Assembly: GCA_002311345.1 (NCBI GenBank)
Contig: DCAA01000043.1
Span: forward strand, 234-64,233
Direction of reading: 5' to 3'
DNA length: 64,000 nt
From: Planctomycetes bacterium UBA1146
GTDB lineage: Bacteria > Planctomycetota > UBA8108 > UBA1146
Both the position numbers and the translations under genes were made by a program. Shown in pieces: positions 42,068 to 50,641 of the stretch (position 1 is the stretch's first letter; each line of letters starts with the position of its first letter). The notes beneath the pieces were generated by a model, which made no database searches, was not told where the DNA came from, and saw nothing but the letters and a program-made list of their open reading frames with translations.

Positions 42068-43762
42068 ATGAAGAAAAAGGTCGGAGAAATCCTTCGCGAG
42101 AAGGGTTGGGTTACCGACGAGCAGATTCAGAAAGCTCTCGCTTACGGCCAGTCAGAGAAGTGCAAGATCGGTGAAGCGCTGGTTAACCTGGAGATCTGCA
42201 CACAGGAGCAGGTGACTCGTGCACTTGCCATCCACTTTCAGTTGCCTTTTGCTAACCTCGGCAAGCATATCATCGCCCAGGAAATCATCGATACCATTCC
42301 CAAAGAGGTCGCTCTGGAACACCGGATCGTTCCTGTGGCTCGAAAGGGTCGCACCCTCATCATTGCGATGGCAGACCCGCTTGATTTCTTCACCATCGAT
42401 AACCTGCGTTTCATCCTCTCCACAGAGGTGGACTGTGCCCTGGCAACTCCTGAATCGGTCGACGAAGCACTCGATGACTATTACCGATTGGCAGGGGGAT
42501 ACGACTCGGTCCTCGGTGAGCATGCAGGATCCGATGCCGATGTCGAGTTTGGACGAGGAGATTACGCCGGTGATGATGCGGAGGCCAACGAGGCTCCGGT
42601 GATCAAGTTGGTGCACATGCTCATCGCGAATGCCCTCAAGGAAGGGGCTTCTGATATTCACATCGAACCGATGGAGCACGATCTGCGTATTCGTTACCGG
42701 GTCGATGGTGTATGCAGGGTGGTGGATTCGCCTCCGAAGAGACTACAGGGCCCGGTCATCTCTCGCCTGAAGATCATGTCGCGGCTCGACATGGCGGAAA
42801 AACGTCGTCCACAAGATGGCAGGATCAAGATCAAGGTCACTGGCAAGGAGATCGACCTCCGGGTTTCGATCATCCCTACCGTGCATGGCGAGAGTGTCGT
42901 CATGAGAATTCTGGACAAGGAAGCAGGTCTGGTCGATCTCGAGAAACTCGGGTTTCACGAATCTGACCTGGCTCGCTTCAACAAGATCATCAAGCGACCC
43001 AATGGTATCTTCCTCGTCACCGGTCCCACCGGTTCAGGTAAGACCACGACCCTGTATTCGGCTCTGATGGACCTGAATCTCCCCGACGTGAAGATCATCA
43101 CCGCAGAGCACCCGATCGAATACAACCTCACCGGGGTCAATCAGGCAGAGGTGAAGCACGAGATCGGTCTCGATTTCTCGAGGATCCTGCGTGCCATGAT
43201 GCGTCAGGCACCAAATATCATACTGGTAGGTGAGATTCGAGACCGGGAGACCGCCGACACCGCCATCCAGGCGGCGTTGACTGGACACCTGGTGTTCTCG
43301 ACCCTCCACACCAATGATGCGCCCTCAGCTCTGACCCGTCTGATCGACATGGGCGTCAAGCCGTTCCTGGTGGCATCTGCGGTGCTCGCCATCATGGGAC
43401 AGAGGTTGATCCGTCTGCTCTGCAAGGAGTGTAAGGAACCCTACGAGCCTTCCGAAACCGAATTGCGCATGATCGGCCTGACCAGTTCAGAGGTGATGGG
43501 TCAGGGGATCTGTCGCCCTGTCGGTTGCCCCAAGTGTTCCGAAGGGTACAAGGGCCGTTGTGGAATTTACGAGTTGCTGGAGATGTCCTCAACGTTACGC
43601 GAGATGACCTTCGACAAGACTCCGACCAAGGATCTGCGCAGCAAGGCACGTAGCGAGGGAATGGTTTCTCTGCAGGAGGATGCGGTGAGGAAGTTGCTTT
43701 CCGGAATAACCTCCATCGAAGAAATACTTCGGGTTACGCACTCCTCGGAGTTCACGACTTAG
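42068..43762 (+). CDS. Type IV pilus/type II secretion assembly ATPase (PilB/GspE type)
   Basis: The protein has 564 residues. An N-terminal MshEN/GspE_N domain (about 1-140: KVGEILREKGWVTDEQIQKAL) precedes the AAA-like motor. Walker A GPTGSGKT is at 319-326, the Asp box is NIILVGEIRDRETA and the His box STLHTNDAP. A zinc tetracysteine element near residues 455-495 reads CKECKEPY ... CPKCSEGYKGRCG. All motifs needed for activity are present. An ATG start follows AGGAAAGG. A second ATPase gene follows after 51 bases, then PilC. Confidence 0.93.
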   Translation: MKKKVGEILREKGWVTDEQIQKALAYGQSEKCKIGEALVNLEICTQEQVTRALAIHFQLPFANLGKHIIAQEIIDTIPKEVALEHRIVPVARKGRTLIIAMADPLDFFTIDNLRFILSTEVDCALATPESVDEALDDYYRLAGGYDSVLGEHAGSDADVEFGRGDYAGDDAEANEAPVIKLVHMLIANALKEGASDIHIEPMEHDLRIRYRVDGVCRVVDSPPKRLQGPVISRLKIMSRLDMAEKRRPQDGRIKIKVTGKEIDLRVSIIPTVHGESVVMRILDKEAGLVDLEKLGFHESDLARFNKIIKRPNGIFLVTGPTGSGKTTTLYSALMDLNLPDVKIITAEHPIEYNLTGVNQAEVKHEIGLDFSRILRAMMRQAPNIILVGEIRDRETADTAIQAALTGHLVFSTLHTNDAPSALTRLIDMGVKPFLVASAVLAIMGQRLIRLLCKECKEPYEPSETELRMIGLTSSEVMGQGICRPVGCPKCSEGYKGRCGIYELLEMSSTLREMTFDKTPTKDLRSKARSEGMVSLQEDAVRKLLSGITSIEEILRVTHSSEFTT

Positions 43763-43813
43763 TCTGAAAACTCTAGCCGGCGCCGTCCCGGAAAACTGAC
43801 GGTGAGGTGAGAA

Positions 43814-45523
43814 ATGGCGCTTGTCGCGAAGCCGATCGGTCAAATCCTCAAGGATATGGAATTGATCACGGAACTCGATATCCAGGAAGCCCTTCAGGAT
43901 CAGAAGTCCAAGGGCGGAGCGCTCGGGAGGATCCTGGTCGAAAAGGATCTCATCACCGATGCTGATCTCCGCATTGCTATCGCGAAGCAGTCGGGAATGG
44001 AACCGGTCGATCTCGATGAGGTGACCGTGACGGCAGATCTGCTCGAGATGGTCCCTGCCCATGTCGCGGAAACCTACCAGGTGATCCCCGTCGAGTTCGA
44101 TGGAACGGTCCTGACTCTCGCCGTGGCAGACCCCCAGAACATCAGTGCTCTCGACGACATGAAATTCATGCTCAATCTGGAGGTGAAGGGTGCTCTCAGT
44201 GATCCCGAATCGATCGAAAGGGCGATGGAGAAGTACTACGCCGATCGTGCCGAATCGATGGAGAGCCTGCTTGGATCGATCGACAAGGACGAAATCGAGG
44301 TCCTGGATGACACTCGTCACGAAATGCTGGATCTCGATCAACTCGAGAAAGACGTCAATGCTGCACCGGTGGTGAAACTTCTCAACATGGTCTTGCTTTC
44401 GGCCATCAAGGATCGCGCTTCCGATATTCACCTCGAACCGTTCGAGAAAGAGTTCAAGATCCGCTACCGGGTCGACGGAGTCCTCTACGAGATGATGCCG
44501 CCTCCGATCCAACTGGCACGGGCCGTGATCTCTCGTGTGAAGGTGATGTCGAGCCTTGATATCGCGGAAACTCGTCTTCCGCAGGATGGCCGCATCGAGC
44601 TGAACATTTCCGGTCGTCCTGTCGACCTGCGGGTATCGACCCTTCCCACCATGTATGGCGAGTCGGTGGTGATGAGGGTACTGGACCGGGGACAGGTGTC
44701 TCTGGATATGGAAAACATCGGATTGCGCGCCCAGGATCTCGAGGTGCTCCGGCAGTTGATCTTGAAACCCAACGGGATCATCCTCGTGACGGGTCCGACC
44801 GGATCCGGCAAGACGACGACGCTCTACTCCTGCCTCAACGAGGCCAACGATCCCGCGACGAAGATCATCACCACCGAGGATCCGGTGGAATACAAAATCG
44901 ATGGAATCATCCAGATTCCCATCAACGATGATATCGGCGTCACCTATGCCAAGTGCCTCAGGGCGATTCTTCGACAGGATCCCGACAAGATTCTCGTCGG
45001 TGAAATTCGTGATCTGGAGACCGCGCAGATCGCAGTCGAGGCGAGCCTGACCGGGCACGTCGTGTTCTCGACTCTTCACACTAACGATGCGCCCTCTTCG
45101 ATCATCCGACTCATCGACCTGGGTATCGAGGCTTTCCTGTTGACCGCGACCGTCGAGGCGGTGGTGGCTCAGAGGCTTGTCAGAAGGGTTTGTGATGAAT
45201 GCAAGGTCGAGTACGAACCGACCGATGACATGCTGATGGAACTGGAATTGACGCCGTCTGATGTTCAGGACAGAACCTTCTTCTACGGCAAAGGTTGCAA
45301 AGAATGTAATGGTTCCGGTTACAAGGGCCGCATCGCTCTGTTCGAGATCATGGTGATGTCGGACCGCCTACGAGACCGCATCATGGATGGATCGAGTACC
45401 CAGGAATTGCAGATTGTGGCACGGGAGGACGGGATGAGGACTCTCCGCGATGCCGGTCTTTTGCACATTTACGATGGAATCACGACCATCGAGGAAGTCG
45501 TCAAGGAGACATTTGTCAGTTAG
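43814..45523 (+). CDS. Second PilB/GspE-type assembly ATPase
   Basis: The protein has 569 residues with the same architecture as the preceding gene: MshEN domain (PIGQILKDMELITELDIQEAL), Walker A GPTGSGKT at 327-334, the Asp box KILVGEIRDLETAQIAVEA and tetracysteine element CDECKVEY ... CKECNGSGYKGR. The pair is a tandem duplication with considerable divergence. Both keep Walker A and B, so both are probably active. Either they drive different pilus or secretion modes or form a mixed hexamer; neither is shown by the sequence. Confidence 0.93.
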   Translation: MALVAKPIGQILKDMELITELDIQEALQDQKSKGGALGRILVEKDLITDADLRIAIAKQSGMEPVDLDEVTVTADLLEMVPAHVAETYQVIPVEFDGTVLTLAVADPQNISALDDMKFMLNLEVKGALSDPESIERAMEKYYADRAESMESLLGSIDKDEIEVLDDTRHEMLDLDQLEKDVNAAPVVKLLNMVLLSAIKDRASDIHLEPFEKEFKIRYRVDGVLYEMMPPPIQLARAVISRVKVMSSLDIAETRLPQDGRIELNISGRPVDLRVSTLPTMYGESVVMRVLDRGQVSLDMENIGLRAQDLEVLRQLILKPNGIILVTGPTGSGKTTTLYSCLNEANDPATKIITTEDPVEYKIDGIIQIPINDDIGVTYAKCLRAILRQDPDKILVGEIRDLETAQIAVEASLTGHVVFSTLHTNDAPSSIIRLIDLGIEAFLLTATVEAVVAQRLVRRVCDECKVEYEPTDDMLMELELTPSDVQDRTFFYGKGCKECNGSGYKGRIALFEIMVMSDRLRDRIMDGSSTQELQIVAREDGMRTLRDAGLLHIYDGITTIEEVVKETFVS

Positions 45524-45551
45524 GCGAACATCCCCTAGGTTGTGAAGAGGT

Positions 45552-45592
45552 AGGACCAGACGGTAGGCGCTCGTCTAAGCCGATGTGGTCCT
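45552..45592 (+). promoter_or_regulatory. Leader hairpin before the PilC/GspF gene
   Basis: AGGACCA (45552-45558) pairs with TGGTCCT (45586-45592), and inside it GACG (45559-45562) pairs with CGTC (45572-45575). The structure lies 22 bases before the ATG of the PilC/GspF gene and just before its AGGAG site. It may control readthrough or translation; no U-run makes it a terminator. Confidence 0.35.
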
Positions 45593-45614
45593 CCGACTAA
45601 AAGGAGCAGCGAAG

Positions 45615-46850
45615 ATGGCTGTATTTGAATACGAAGCGATCGGTCCAGGTGGAGTCAAGAAACGAAGCACCATCGAGGCCGGGAGTCAGCAGGAGGCGAT
45701 CAAGCAACTGCGTTCCCGTGGGTTCAAGCCGACCAAGATCCGCGAGAGCAAGAAGATCTCTGCTGCTTTTGTAGAAGGAAAGAAGAAGAAGGGCCGCTTC
45801 AAGATCTTTGGCCGCAGGGTCTCACAAACGGAGATGGTGCAGTTCACTCAGCAGCTGGCGACCCTGCAAGATGCGGGACTTCCCATCGTCCGTTCGTTGA
45901 AGATCCTGGCCGATCAGATGAAACCGGGCACATTTCAGGATCAACTCAACAAGGTGACTGAGGATGTCGAGGGTGGATCGACCCTGTCGGAGGCGTTGGA
46001 GAAATTCCCCAAAACTTTCAATAACCTGTTCGTCGCGATGATAAAGGCGGGAGAGGCCGGTGGTGTTCTCGATACCATCCTTCAGCGCCTGTCGGACTTC
46101 CAGGAGAAGTCGATGAAGTTGCGCAAGAAGGTGCAGGGCGCGTTGGTTTATCCGATCGCGGTCATCTGCGTTGCCGGGCTGATTCTCGGTTTCATCATGA
46201 CCAAGGTGATTCCGCAGTTTCAGAAGATGTTCGCTGACATGAACACGGCACTTCCCGGCCCTACCCAGGCGCTGCTGGGGTTCGCCGAAGCGGTGCAAAG
46301 CTACTGGTGGTTGACGCCGCTGGTTGTGTTCGGAGTGGTCGGGGCGATCAGGGCGGTCGGGGCCACCTCCGCCGGTGAATTGATGATCGACAAGTCGAAG
46401 TTGAATGCGCCGATCTTCGGTCAGATCATCCGGAAATCGACGATTTCTCGCTTCTGTCGTACCCTCGGTACCCTGATCTCATCGGGTGTCCCCATCCTGG
46501 AAGCCCTCGAGATCGTACGGGCAGCGGTGGGCAACCGGGTGATCTCCGATGCCATCGAACAGGTGTGCGGGTCGATCCGTGAAGGAGAAACCATCGCGGA
46601 ACCACTCGGACAGTCGGGGGTATTCGATCCGATGCTCGTGAACATGATCGACATCGGTGAGGAAACCGGAGAACTCGACAAGATGCTCAACAAGATCTCC
46701 GACAACTACGATCTGGACGTGGACGTACTGGTGGAATCGCTGTCGAGCCTACTCGAGCCGGTTCTGATTGTCGGTATGGGTGGTGCGGTGGGTTTCATCG
46801 TCGTTGCACTCTTCATGCCTCTGCTCTCGATCATCCAGCAGGTCGGCTAA
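45615..46850 (+). CDS. Type IV pilus/type II secretion platform protein (PilC/GspF type)
   Basis: The protein has 411 residues from ATG 45615, after AAAAGGAG. It has the opening of the family (AVFEYEAIGPGGVKKRSTIEA), two cytoplasmic GspF domains each with a conserved GE(A/E)xG motif (IKAGEAGGVLDTIL; IDIGEETGELDKML) and three membrane spans, the last at the C terminus (VGFIVVALFMPLLSI). It is the inner-membrane platform for the pilus and partners the two ATPases just upstream. No pilin, prepilin peptidase or secretin lies in the window. Confidence 0.94.
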   Translation: MAVFEYEAIGPGGVKKRSTIEAGSQQEAIKQLRSRGFKPTKIRESKKISAAFVEGKKKKGRFKIFGRRVSQTEMVQFTQQLATLQDAGLPIVRSLKILADQMKPGTFQDQLNKVTEDVEGGSTLSEALEKFPKTFNNLFVAMIKAGEAGGVLDTILQRLSDFQEKSMKLRKKVQGALVYPIAVICVAGLILGFIMTKVIPQFQKMFADMNTALPGPTQALLGFAEAVQSYWWLTPLVVFGVVGAIRAVGATSAGELMIDKSKLNAPIFGQIIRKSTISRFCRTLGTLISSGVPILEALEIVRAAVGNRVISDAIEQVCGSIREGETIAEPLGQSGVFDPMLVNMIDIGEETGELDKMLNKISDNYDLDVDVLVESLSSLLEPVLIVGMGGAVGFIVVALFMPLLSIIQQVG

Positions 46851-46900
46851 CGAACATCGCGACTCAAGGAGATGAAAAGACTGAACTTCGGGCCGTGGCG

Positions 46901-46916
46901 GGGTGATATATTACCC
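46901..46916. promoter_or_regulatory. Near-palindrome upstream of RNase R gene
   Basis: GGGTGATATATTACCC is a near-perfect palindrome centred 44 bases before the TTG start of the RNase R gene. The A/T centre could be part of a -10 region, with flanking GGGT/ACCC as an operator. No trans-acting factor is suggested by the sequence. Confidence 0.35.
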
Positions 46917-46952
46917 ACGTCACGGTCCTTTCTTCTGTGCAAGGGATAAAGG

Positions 46953-49298
46953 TTGTCTTCAAAGCGTTGTGTAGAATTACTCAGAGCTATTCGGGTCTGG
47001 AGTCACGGCCCGGATTACCGACACGCATCCCTCTGCGACATCTGTGCAGCCATTGAAGCCTCCGAGAAGGAGGAGTCTCTGGTCAAGGAACTTCTCGAGC
47101 AATTGGAAGAGACGGGAGAGGCGATCTCTCTGAAGGGCCGGGGCTGGTTCGTTCCGAACAGAGAAGGTTGGCTGGTCGGGACCCTGACCCTGGTGCGCAG
47201 GGGATTTGGCTTTGTCAGACCCCTGGTTGATGATCCTGCCGGTGATGTTTTCATTCCCGCCCGGCGTCTTCGTGATGCCCATCACGGTGATCGAGTCCTC
47301 GCCGGGATCCAGAAACCTCGCCGAGGAGAACCCGCCGTCGCTCGCGAGGGTAGAAGTGGCAAGATCCTGGAAGTGATCGAACGTAGCCCTCGTGTGATCC
47401 CCGGGATCTACCGGGAATCGCATGGCGGGGCCGGAGTGGTCGAGCCGCTTCGACACGAGAGTGTCCGTGAAGTCTGGATCGATCCCGGGCATCGCGCTGG
47501 AGTCGAGGACGGAGATCGAGTGCTGGCGAGATTGCTCCAGGGCTCGACCATCGACGGATTGCCACCGGGCCAGGTCCTCTGTGCGTTGGCTCCGGAAGGA
47601 ACCTGGAGAGCAGATCTGCAGGTGGTCTGTGCTGAGCACCAGTTGAGAGAGGAATTCTCCGCCGAGGTGGAAGCCGCAGTGGCCGCTCTTCCCGATACGA
47701 TTCCCGATGAGGAGATCGAGCGTCGCTGTGATCATCGGGCCATCCCTTTTGTCACCATCGATCCCGAAGATGCCAAGGACTTTGATGACGCGATCACCAC
47801 CCTCGAGAGTCCTTCCGGGGGGGCTCGACTCGGAGTCGCCATCGCTGACGTGAGCCACTTCGTACGTTCTGGCGATGAGATCGACTCGGAGGCGTTACTG
47901 AGAGGGACGAGTGTCTACATTCCTGGTAAGACGATTCCGATGTTGCCCGAACGACTCAGCAATGATCTTTGCTCTCTACGCCCCGGTGAAGATCGACTTG
48001 CCAAGGTGGTCTGGATCGACATCGATGATTCGGGTCGGTTGGAAAATTACTTCGTTGAACGGGCGGTGATACGAAGTGCCCGTAGATTCACCTACCAGGA
48101 GGCTCAGGCGATTCTCGATCAGGATCCTCAGGACTCAACGGATCCGGTCTCGGTGCTCGACCAACTGATCCTCGACCTGGACAAGATTCGCTCTCTTCTG
48201 CGTACCCGTCGTCTCGAACAGGGATCCCTCGAACTGGATATCGATGAGATGAAGTTGGTTCTCGACGACGATGGCGAGGTGATCGAGGTATGCTCTCGCA
48301 GTCGCCTCGTGGCCCACAATCTGGTCGAGGAGTGCATGCTGGCGGCAAACGAGGCGGTCGCTTCCATCGCTACCTCCAAGCAGATCCCTATCCTGCGCAG
48401 GGTTCACTCTCCTCCGGAAGAAGAGCGACTGGAGAAGTTCTCACGCCTGTGCAGGGTGCTTGCCCCCCAGGCAAAAGTGAGGGAGATCGCAGATCTACCG
48501 GCGGTAATCGATGTGGTTCGTGGAACCGAGGTTGCTCCCGTGATCTTTTTTGCATTACTTCGAACCCTCACAAGGGCTGAATACAGTCCTCGTCGTGAGA
48601 TTCACTTCGCCCTGCAGAAAATTGAATACTGCCATTTCACCTCGCCCATCAGGAGGTATCCAGACCTCCAGGTCCACCAGGCGCTCGATCGGCACCTGTT
48701 CGACGGAGCTGGTCCAGTGATCGATTCGGAATCTGCCGCGCTGCTGGAGTTGGGAGAGACGTGTAGTACCCGGGAGCGATCCGCCGAGAGTGCAGAACGC
48801 GAAATGGCGAGATTGAGGGCGATTTCATGGCTTCGACATCGTGTCGGGGAACGGTTCACCGGACTCGTCACCTCGGTGAGGGATCAGGGTTTTCATGTTC
48901 GTCTCGATGAGGTCCTGATCGAGGGATTTGTTCACGTCTCGAGTTTGCGCGATGATATTTACGTCTTCAATGATACCCAGTTTGCTCTCAGAGGGGTAAA
49001 TGCCGGTAACATGATCCGGCTCGGAGATCCGGTCGAAGTGGCACTGGAATCGGTAGATCCTCTCCATCGAGACATCGATCTGCGGTACCTTCACACCCGC
49101 TCGGGAAGATCGCGGAGCAAGGGCTCGGGGGCGGCTTCCGGAAACAAGGCCTCGCAGCGCAGGCCTCAACAGGATGGCCGTGGCAAGAAGACCCGCTCTT
49201 CTCGTCGACGAGCGGCCTCCGGACCAGCGCGGCAACGAGATCGTGGTGGAGATCGTAGAAAAGGTGCCGGACGAGGGGGTCGGAGGAAACGCGGATGA
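46953..49298 (+). CDS. rnr: Ribonuclease R
   Basis: Processive 3'-5' exoribonuclease of RNA turnover and quality control. It has 781 residues; TTG 46953 follows AAGGGATAAAGG. A helix-turn-helix-like N terminus and two cold-shock-type domains precede the RNB domain, where the catalytic acidic cluster lies in FVTIDPEDAKDFDDAI. The S1 domain (FTGLVTSVRDQGFHVRL) is followed by a basic tail of about 65 residues, rich in Arg, Lys, Gly and Ser (GRGKKTRSSRRRAASG), as often seen in RNase R. rnhA starts on its last 4 bases. Confidence 0.95.
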   Translation: MSSKRCVELLRAIRVWSHGPDYRHASLCDICAAIEASEKEESLVKELLEQLEETGEAISLKGRGWFVPNREGWLVGTLTLVRRGFGFVRPLVDDPAGDVFIPARRLRDAHHGDRVLAGIQKPRRGEPAVAREGRSGKILEVIERSPRVIPGIYRESHGGAGVVEPLRHESVREVWIDPGHRAGVEDGDRVLARLLQGSTIDGLPPGQVLCALAPEGTWRADLQVVCAEHQLREEFSAEVEAAVAALPDTIPDEEIERRCDHRAIPFVTIDPEDAKDFDDAITTLESPSGGARLGVAIADVSHFVRSGDEIDSEALLRGTSVYIPGKTIPMLPERLSNDLCSLRPGEDRLAKVVWIDIDDSGRLENYFVERAVIRSARRFTYQEAQAILDQDPQDSTDPVSVLDQLILDLDKIRSLLRTRRLEQGSLELDIDEMKLVLDDDGEVIEVCSRSRLVAHNLVEECMLAANEAVASIATSKQIPILRRVHSPPEEERLEKFSRLCRVLAPQAKVREIADLPAVIDVVRGTEVAPVIFFALLRTLTRAEYSPRREIHFALQKIEYCHFTSPIRRYPDLQVHQALDRHLFDGAGPVIDSESAALLELGETCSTRERSAESAEREMARLRAISWLRHRVGERFTGLVTSVRDQGFHVRLDEVLIEGFVHVSSLRDDIYVFNDTQFALRGVNAGNMIRLGDPVEVALESVDPLHRDIDLRYLHTRSGRSRSKGSGAASGNKASQRRPQQDGRGKKTRSSRRRAASGPARQRDRGGDRRKGAGRGGRRKRG

Positions 49299-49738
49299 TA
49301 GCGGAAAAATACCATGTCTGGACCGACGGGGCTTGTCGGGGCAATCCTGGGCCCGGAGGTTGGGCCTACATCATTCGCGCCAGTGATGGTACCGAGGAGG
49401 TCTGTTACGATTACGAATCGTCGACGACCAACAACCGTATGGAGTTAGCGGCTGCGCTTGAGGCATTGCGTTCGATTCCAGAAGGGTCTTCGGTCCAACT
49501 TTTTAGTGATTCCCAGTACGTTGTGAAGGGGATGAACGAGTGGATCGTGGCCTGGCAGCGTCGCAACTGGCGCAAGGCTGACGGCAAGCCGGTTCTCAAT
49601 GAAGATATCTGGAAACAACTGGTGGAGGCGGCTGCGAAGCGGGAAATCGAGTGGAACTGGGTCGAAGGACACACAGGTCAAAATGAGAATGAACGCTGTG
49701 ATGCGCTCGCTAATCGAGCCATTGACGAGGCGTCGTGA
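49295..49738 (+). CDS. rnhA: Ribonuclease HI
   Basis: Cleaves the RNA of RNA-DNA hybrids. The protein has 147 residues. The catalytic acidic set is Asp11 ([15 protein letters not shown]), Glu50 (NNRMELAA), Asp72 ([10 protein letters not shown]) and Asp136 (ERCDALA), with His126 in VEGHTGQ. ATG 49295 overlaps the RNase R stop by 4 bases, and its own stop overlaps a possible GTG start of the FKBP gene, so coupled translation is likely. Confidence 0.96.
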   Translation: MIAEKYHVWTDGACRGNPGPGGWAYIIRASDGTEEVCYDYESSTTNNRMELAAALEALRSIPEGSSVQLFSDSQYVVKGMNEWIVAWQRRNWRKADGKPVLNEDIWKQLVEAAAKREIEWNWVEGHTGQNENERCDALANRAIDEAS

Positions 49739-49758
49739 ACGCCCTGGAAGGACTGACG

Positions 49759-50448
49759 ATGAACGGTAAGCAGGGAATCTGTCTTCTGGTTGCGGTGCTC
49801 GTAGCTGGAATTGGAGTTGCCGCCGTGGTGGGTGATTATTCGATACTTCCTCCTGCAGCGAAGGATCTGCACATGAGGCTGGATGCTACCAAGATAAAAC
49901 TGGCAGATGCCGTGAAGGCGGCCCAGGAATTGACCGGTGGAATCGCTCAATCGGCCTCCGCGCGGATCGGCAGCATCGAAGTTCAGTATGAGGTTCTGAC
50001 GGTGACTACAGAGAAGACTGAAAAAGTGATCGTCACGGAAACGGGTACCGTCACCGAGCGAGTGGTTGTTCCCCGCTTTCCCGGATCGGGGGTGGCTGCT
50101 GATGCCCAGATGGTGAGAACTGCTTCGGGGCTTGCATATTTCGATCTGGTCGAGGGCACCGGCGAGACTCCCCCGGCTGTGACCAGTACGGTGAAGGTGC
50201 ACTACAGCGGCTACCTCGTTGATGGAACCAAATTCGATAGCAGTGTTGATAAAGGAACTCCTGCATCCTTCCCGTTGAACCGGGTGATCAAGGGCTGGAC
50301 CGAGGGAGTCGGATCGATGAAGGTGGGCGGGAAACGCAAACTGATCATCCCTTCCAGCCTCGGCTATGGCCCCCAGGGGCGCCCCCCCACAATTCCCGGA
50401 GGAGCGATCCTGATCTTCGATGTAGAACTGCTCGAGATCGTCCAGTAA
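49759..50448 (+). CDS. FKBP-type peptidyl-prolyl isomerase with extra N-terminal domain
   Basis: The protein has 229 residues. ATG 49759 has GGAAGG seven bases upstream; a GTG at 49735 overlaps the previous stop. A hydrophobic N terminus ([20 protein letters not shown]) exports or anchors it. A linker domain of about 80 residues with repeated Val/Thr/Glu ([22 protein letters not shown]) precedes the FKBP domain (about 120-229): [37 protein letters not shown] and IPSSLGYG. It probably folds exported proteins in the envelope. Confidence 0.9.
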   Translation: MNGKQGICLLVAVLVAGIGVAAVVGDYSILPPAAKDLHMRLDATKIKLADAVKAAQELTGGIAQSASARIGSIEVQYEVLTVTTEKTEKVIVTETGTVTERVVVPRFPGSGVAADAQMVRTASGLAYFDLVEGTGETPPAVTSTVKVHYSGYLVDGTKFDSSVDKGTPASFPLNRVIKGWTEGVGSMKVGGKRKLIIPSSLGYGPQGRPPTIPGGAILIFDVELLEIVQ

Positions 50449-50556
50449 TCGCAGGTCACCAGTCGGCGGTAACGGGCCCAATTGGCCGATTCCGTTGTAT
50501 ATTGACGCAAGAGAGGGGAATTTGCTTTCCGGTCTCGTTGCAGCATACGGACCGAC

Positions 50557-50597
50557 ATTCTAGAATCCGGGGTTCTAGAACGGTATTGGTTTACAAT
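50557..50597 (+). promoter_or_regulatory. Twin 10-bp palindromes and -10 box before PpiD-like gene
   Basis: ATTCTAGAAT (50557-50566) and GTTCTAGAAC (50572-50581) are each perfect palindromes, spaced 15 bases centre to centre. A -10-like TACAAT follows at 50592-50597, 45 bases before the gene start. The second palindrome would overlap the -35 region, the layout of an operator that blocks transcription. No matching regulator is known from the sequence. Confidence 0.5.
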
Positions 50598-50641
50598 CTC
50601 CCTGGTAATTCCTACTGCTTGCTGAGAGGTAGGTCCGAGAA

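Noticed and set aside
43595..45079. Long minus-strand open frame of 494 codons
   Set aside because: It is antisense to the second PilB/GspE-type gene and owes its length to codon bias in that gene.
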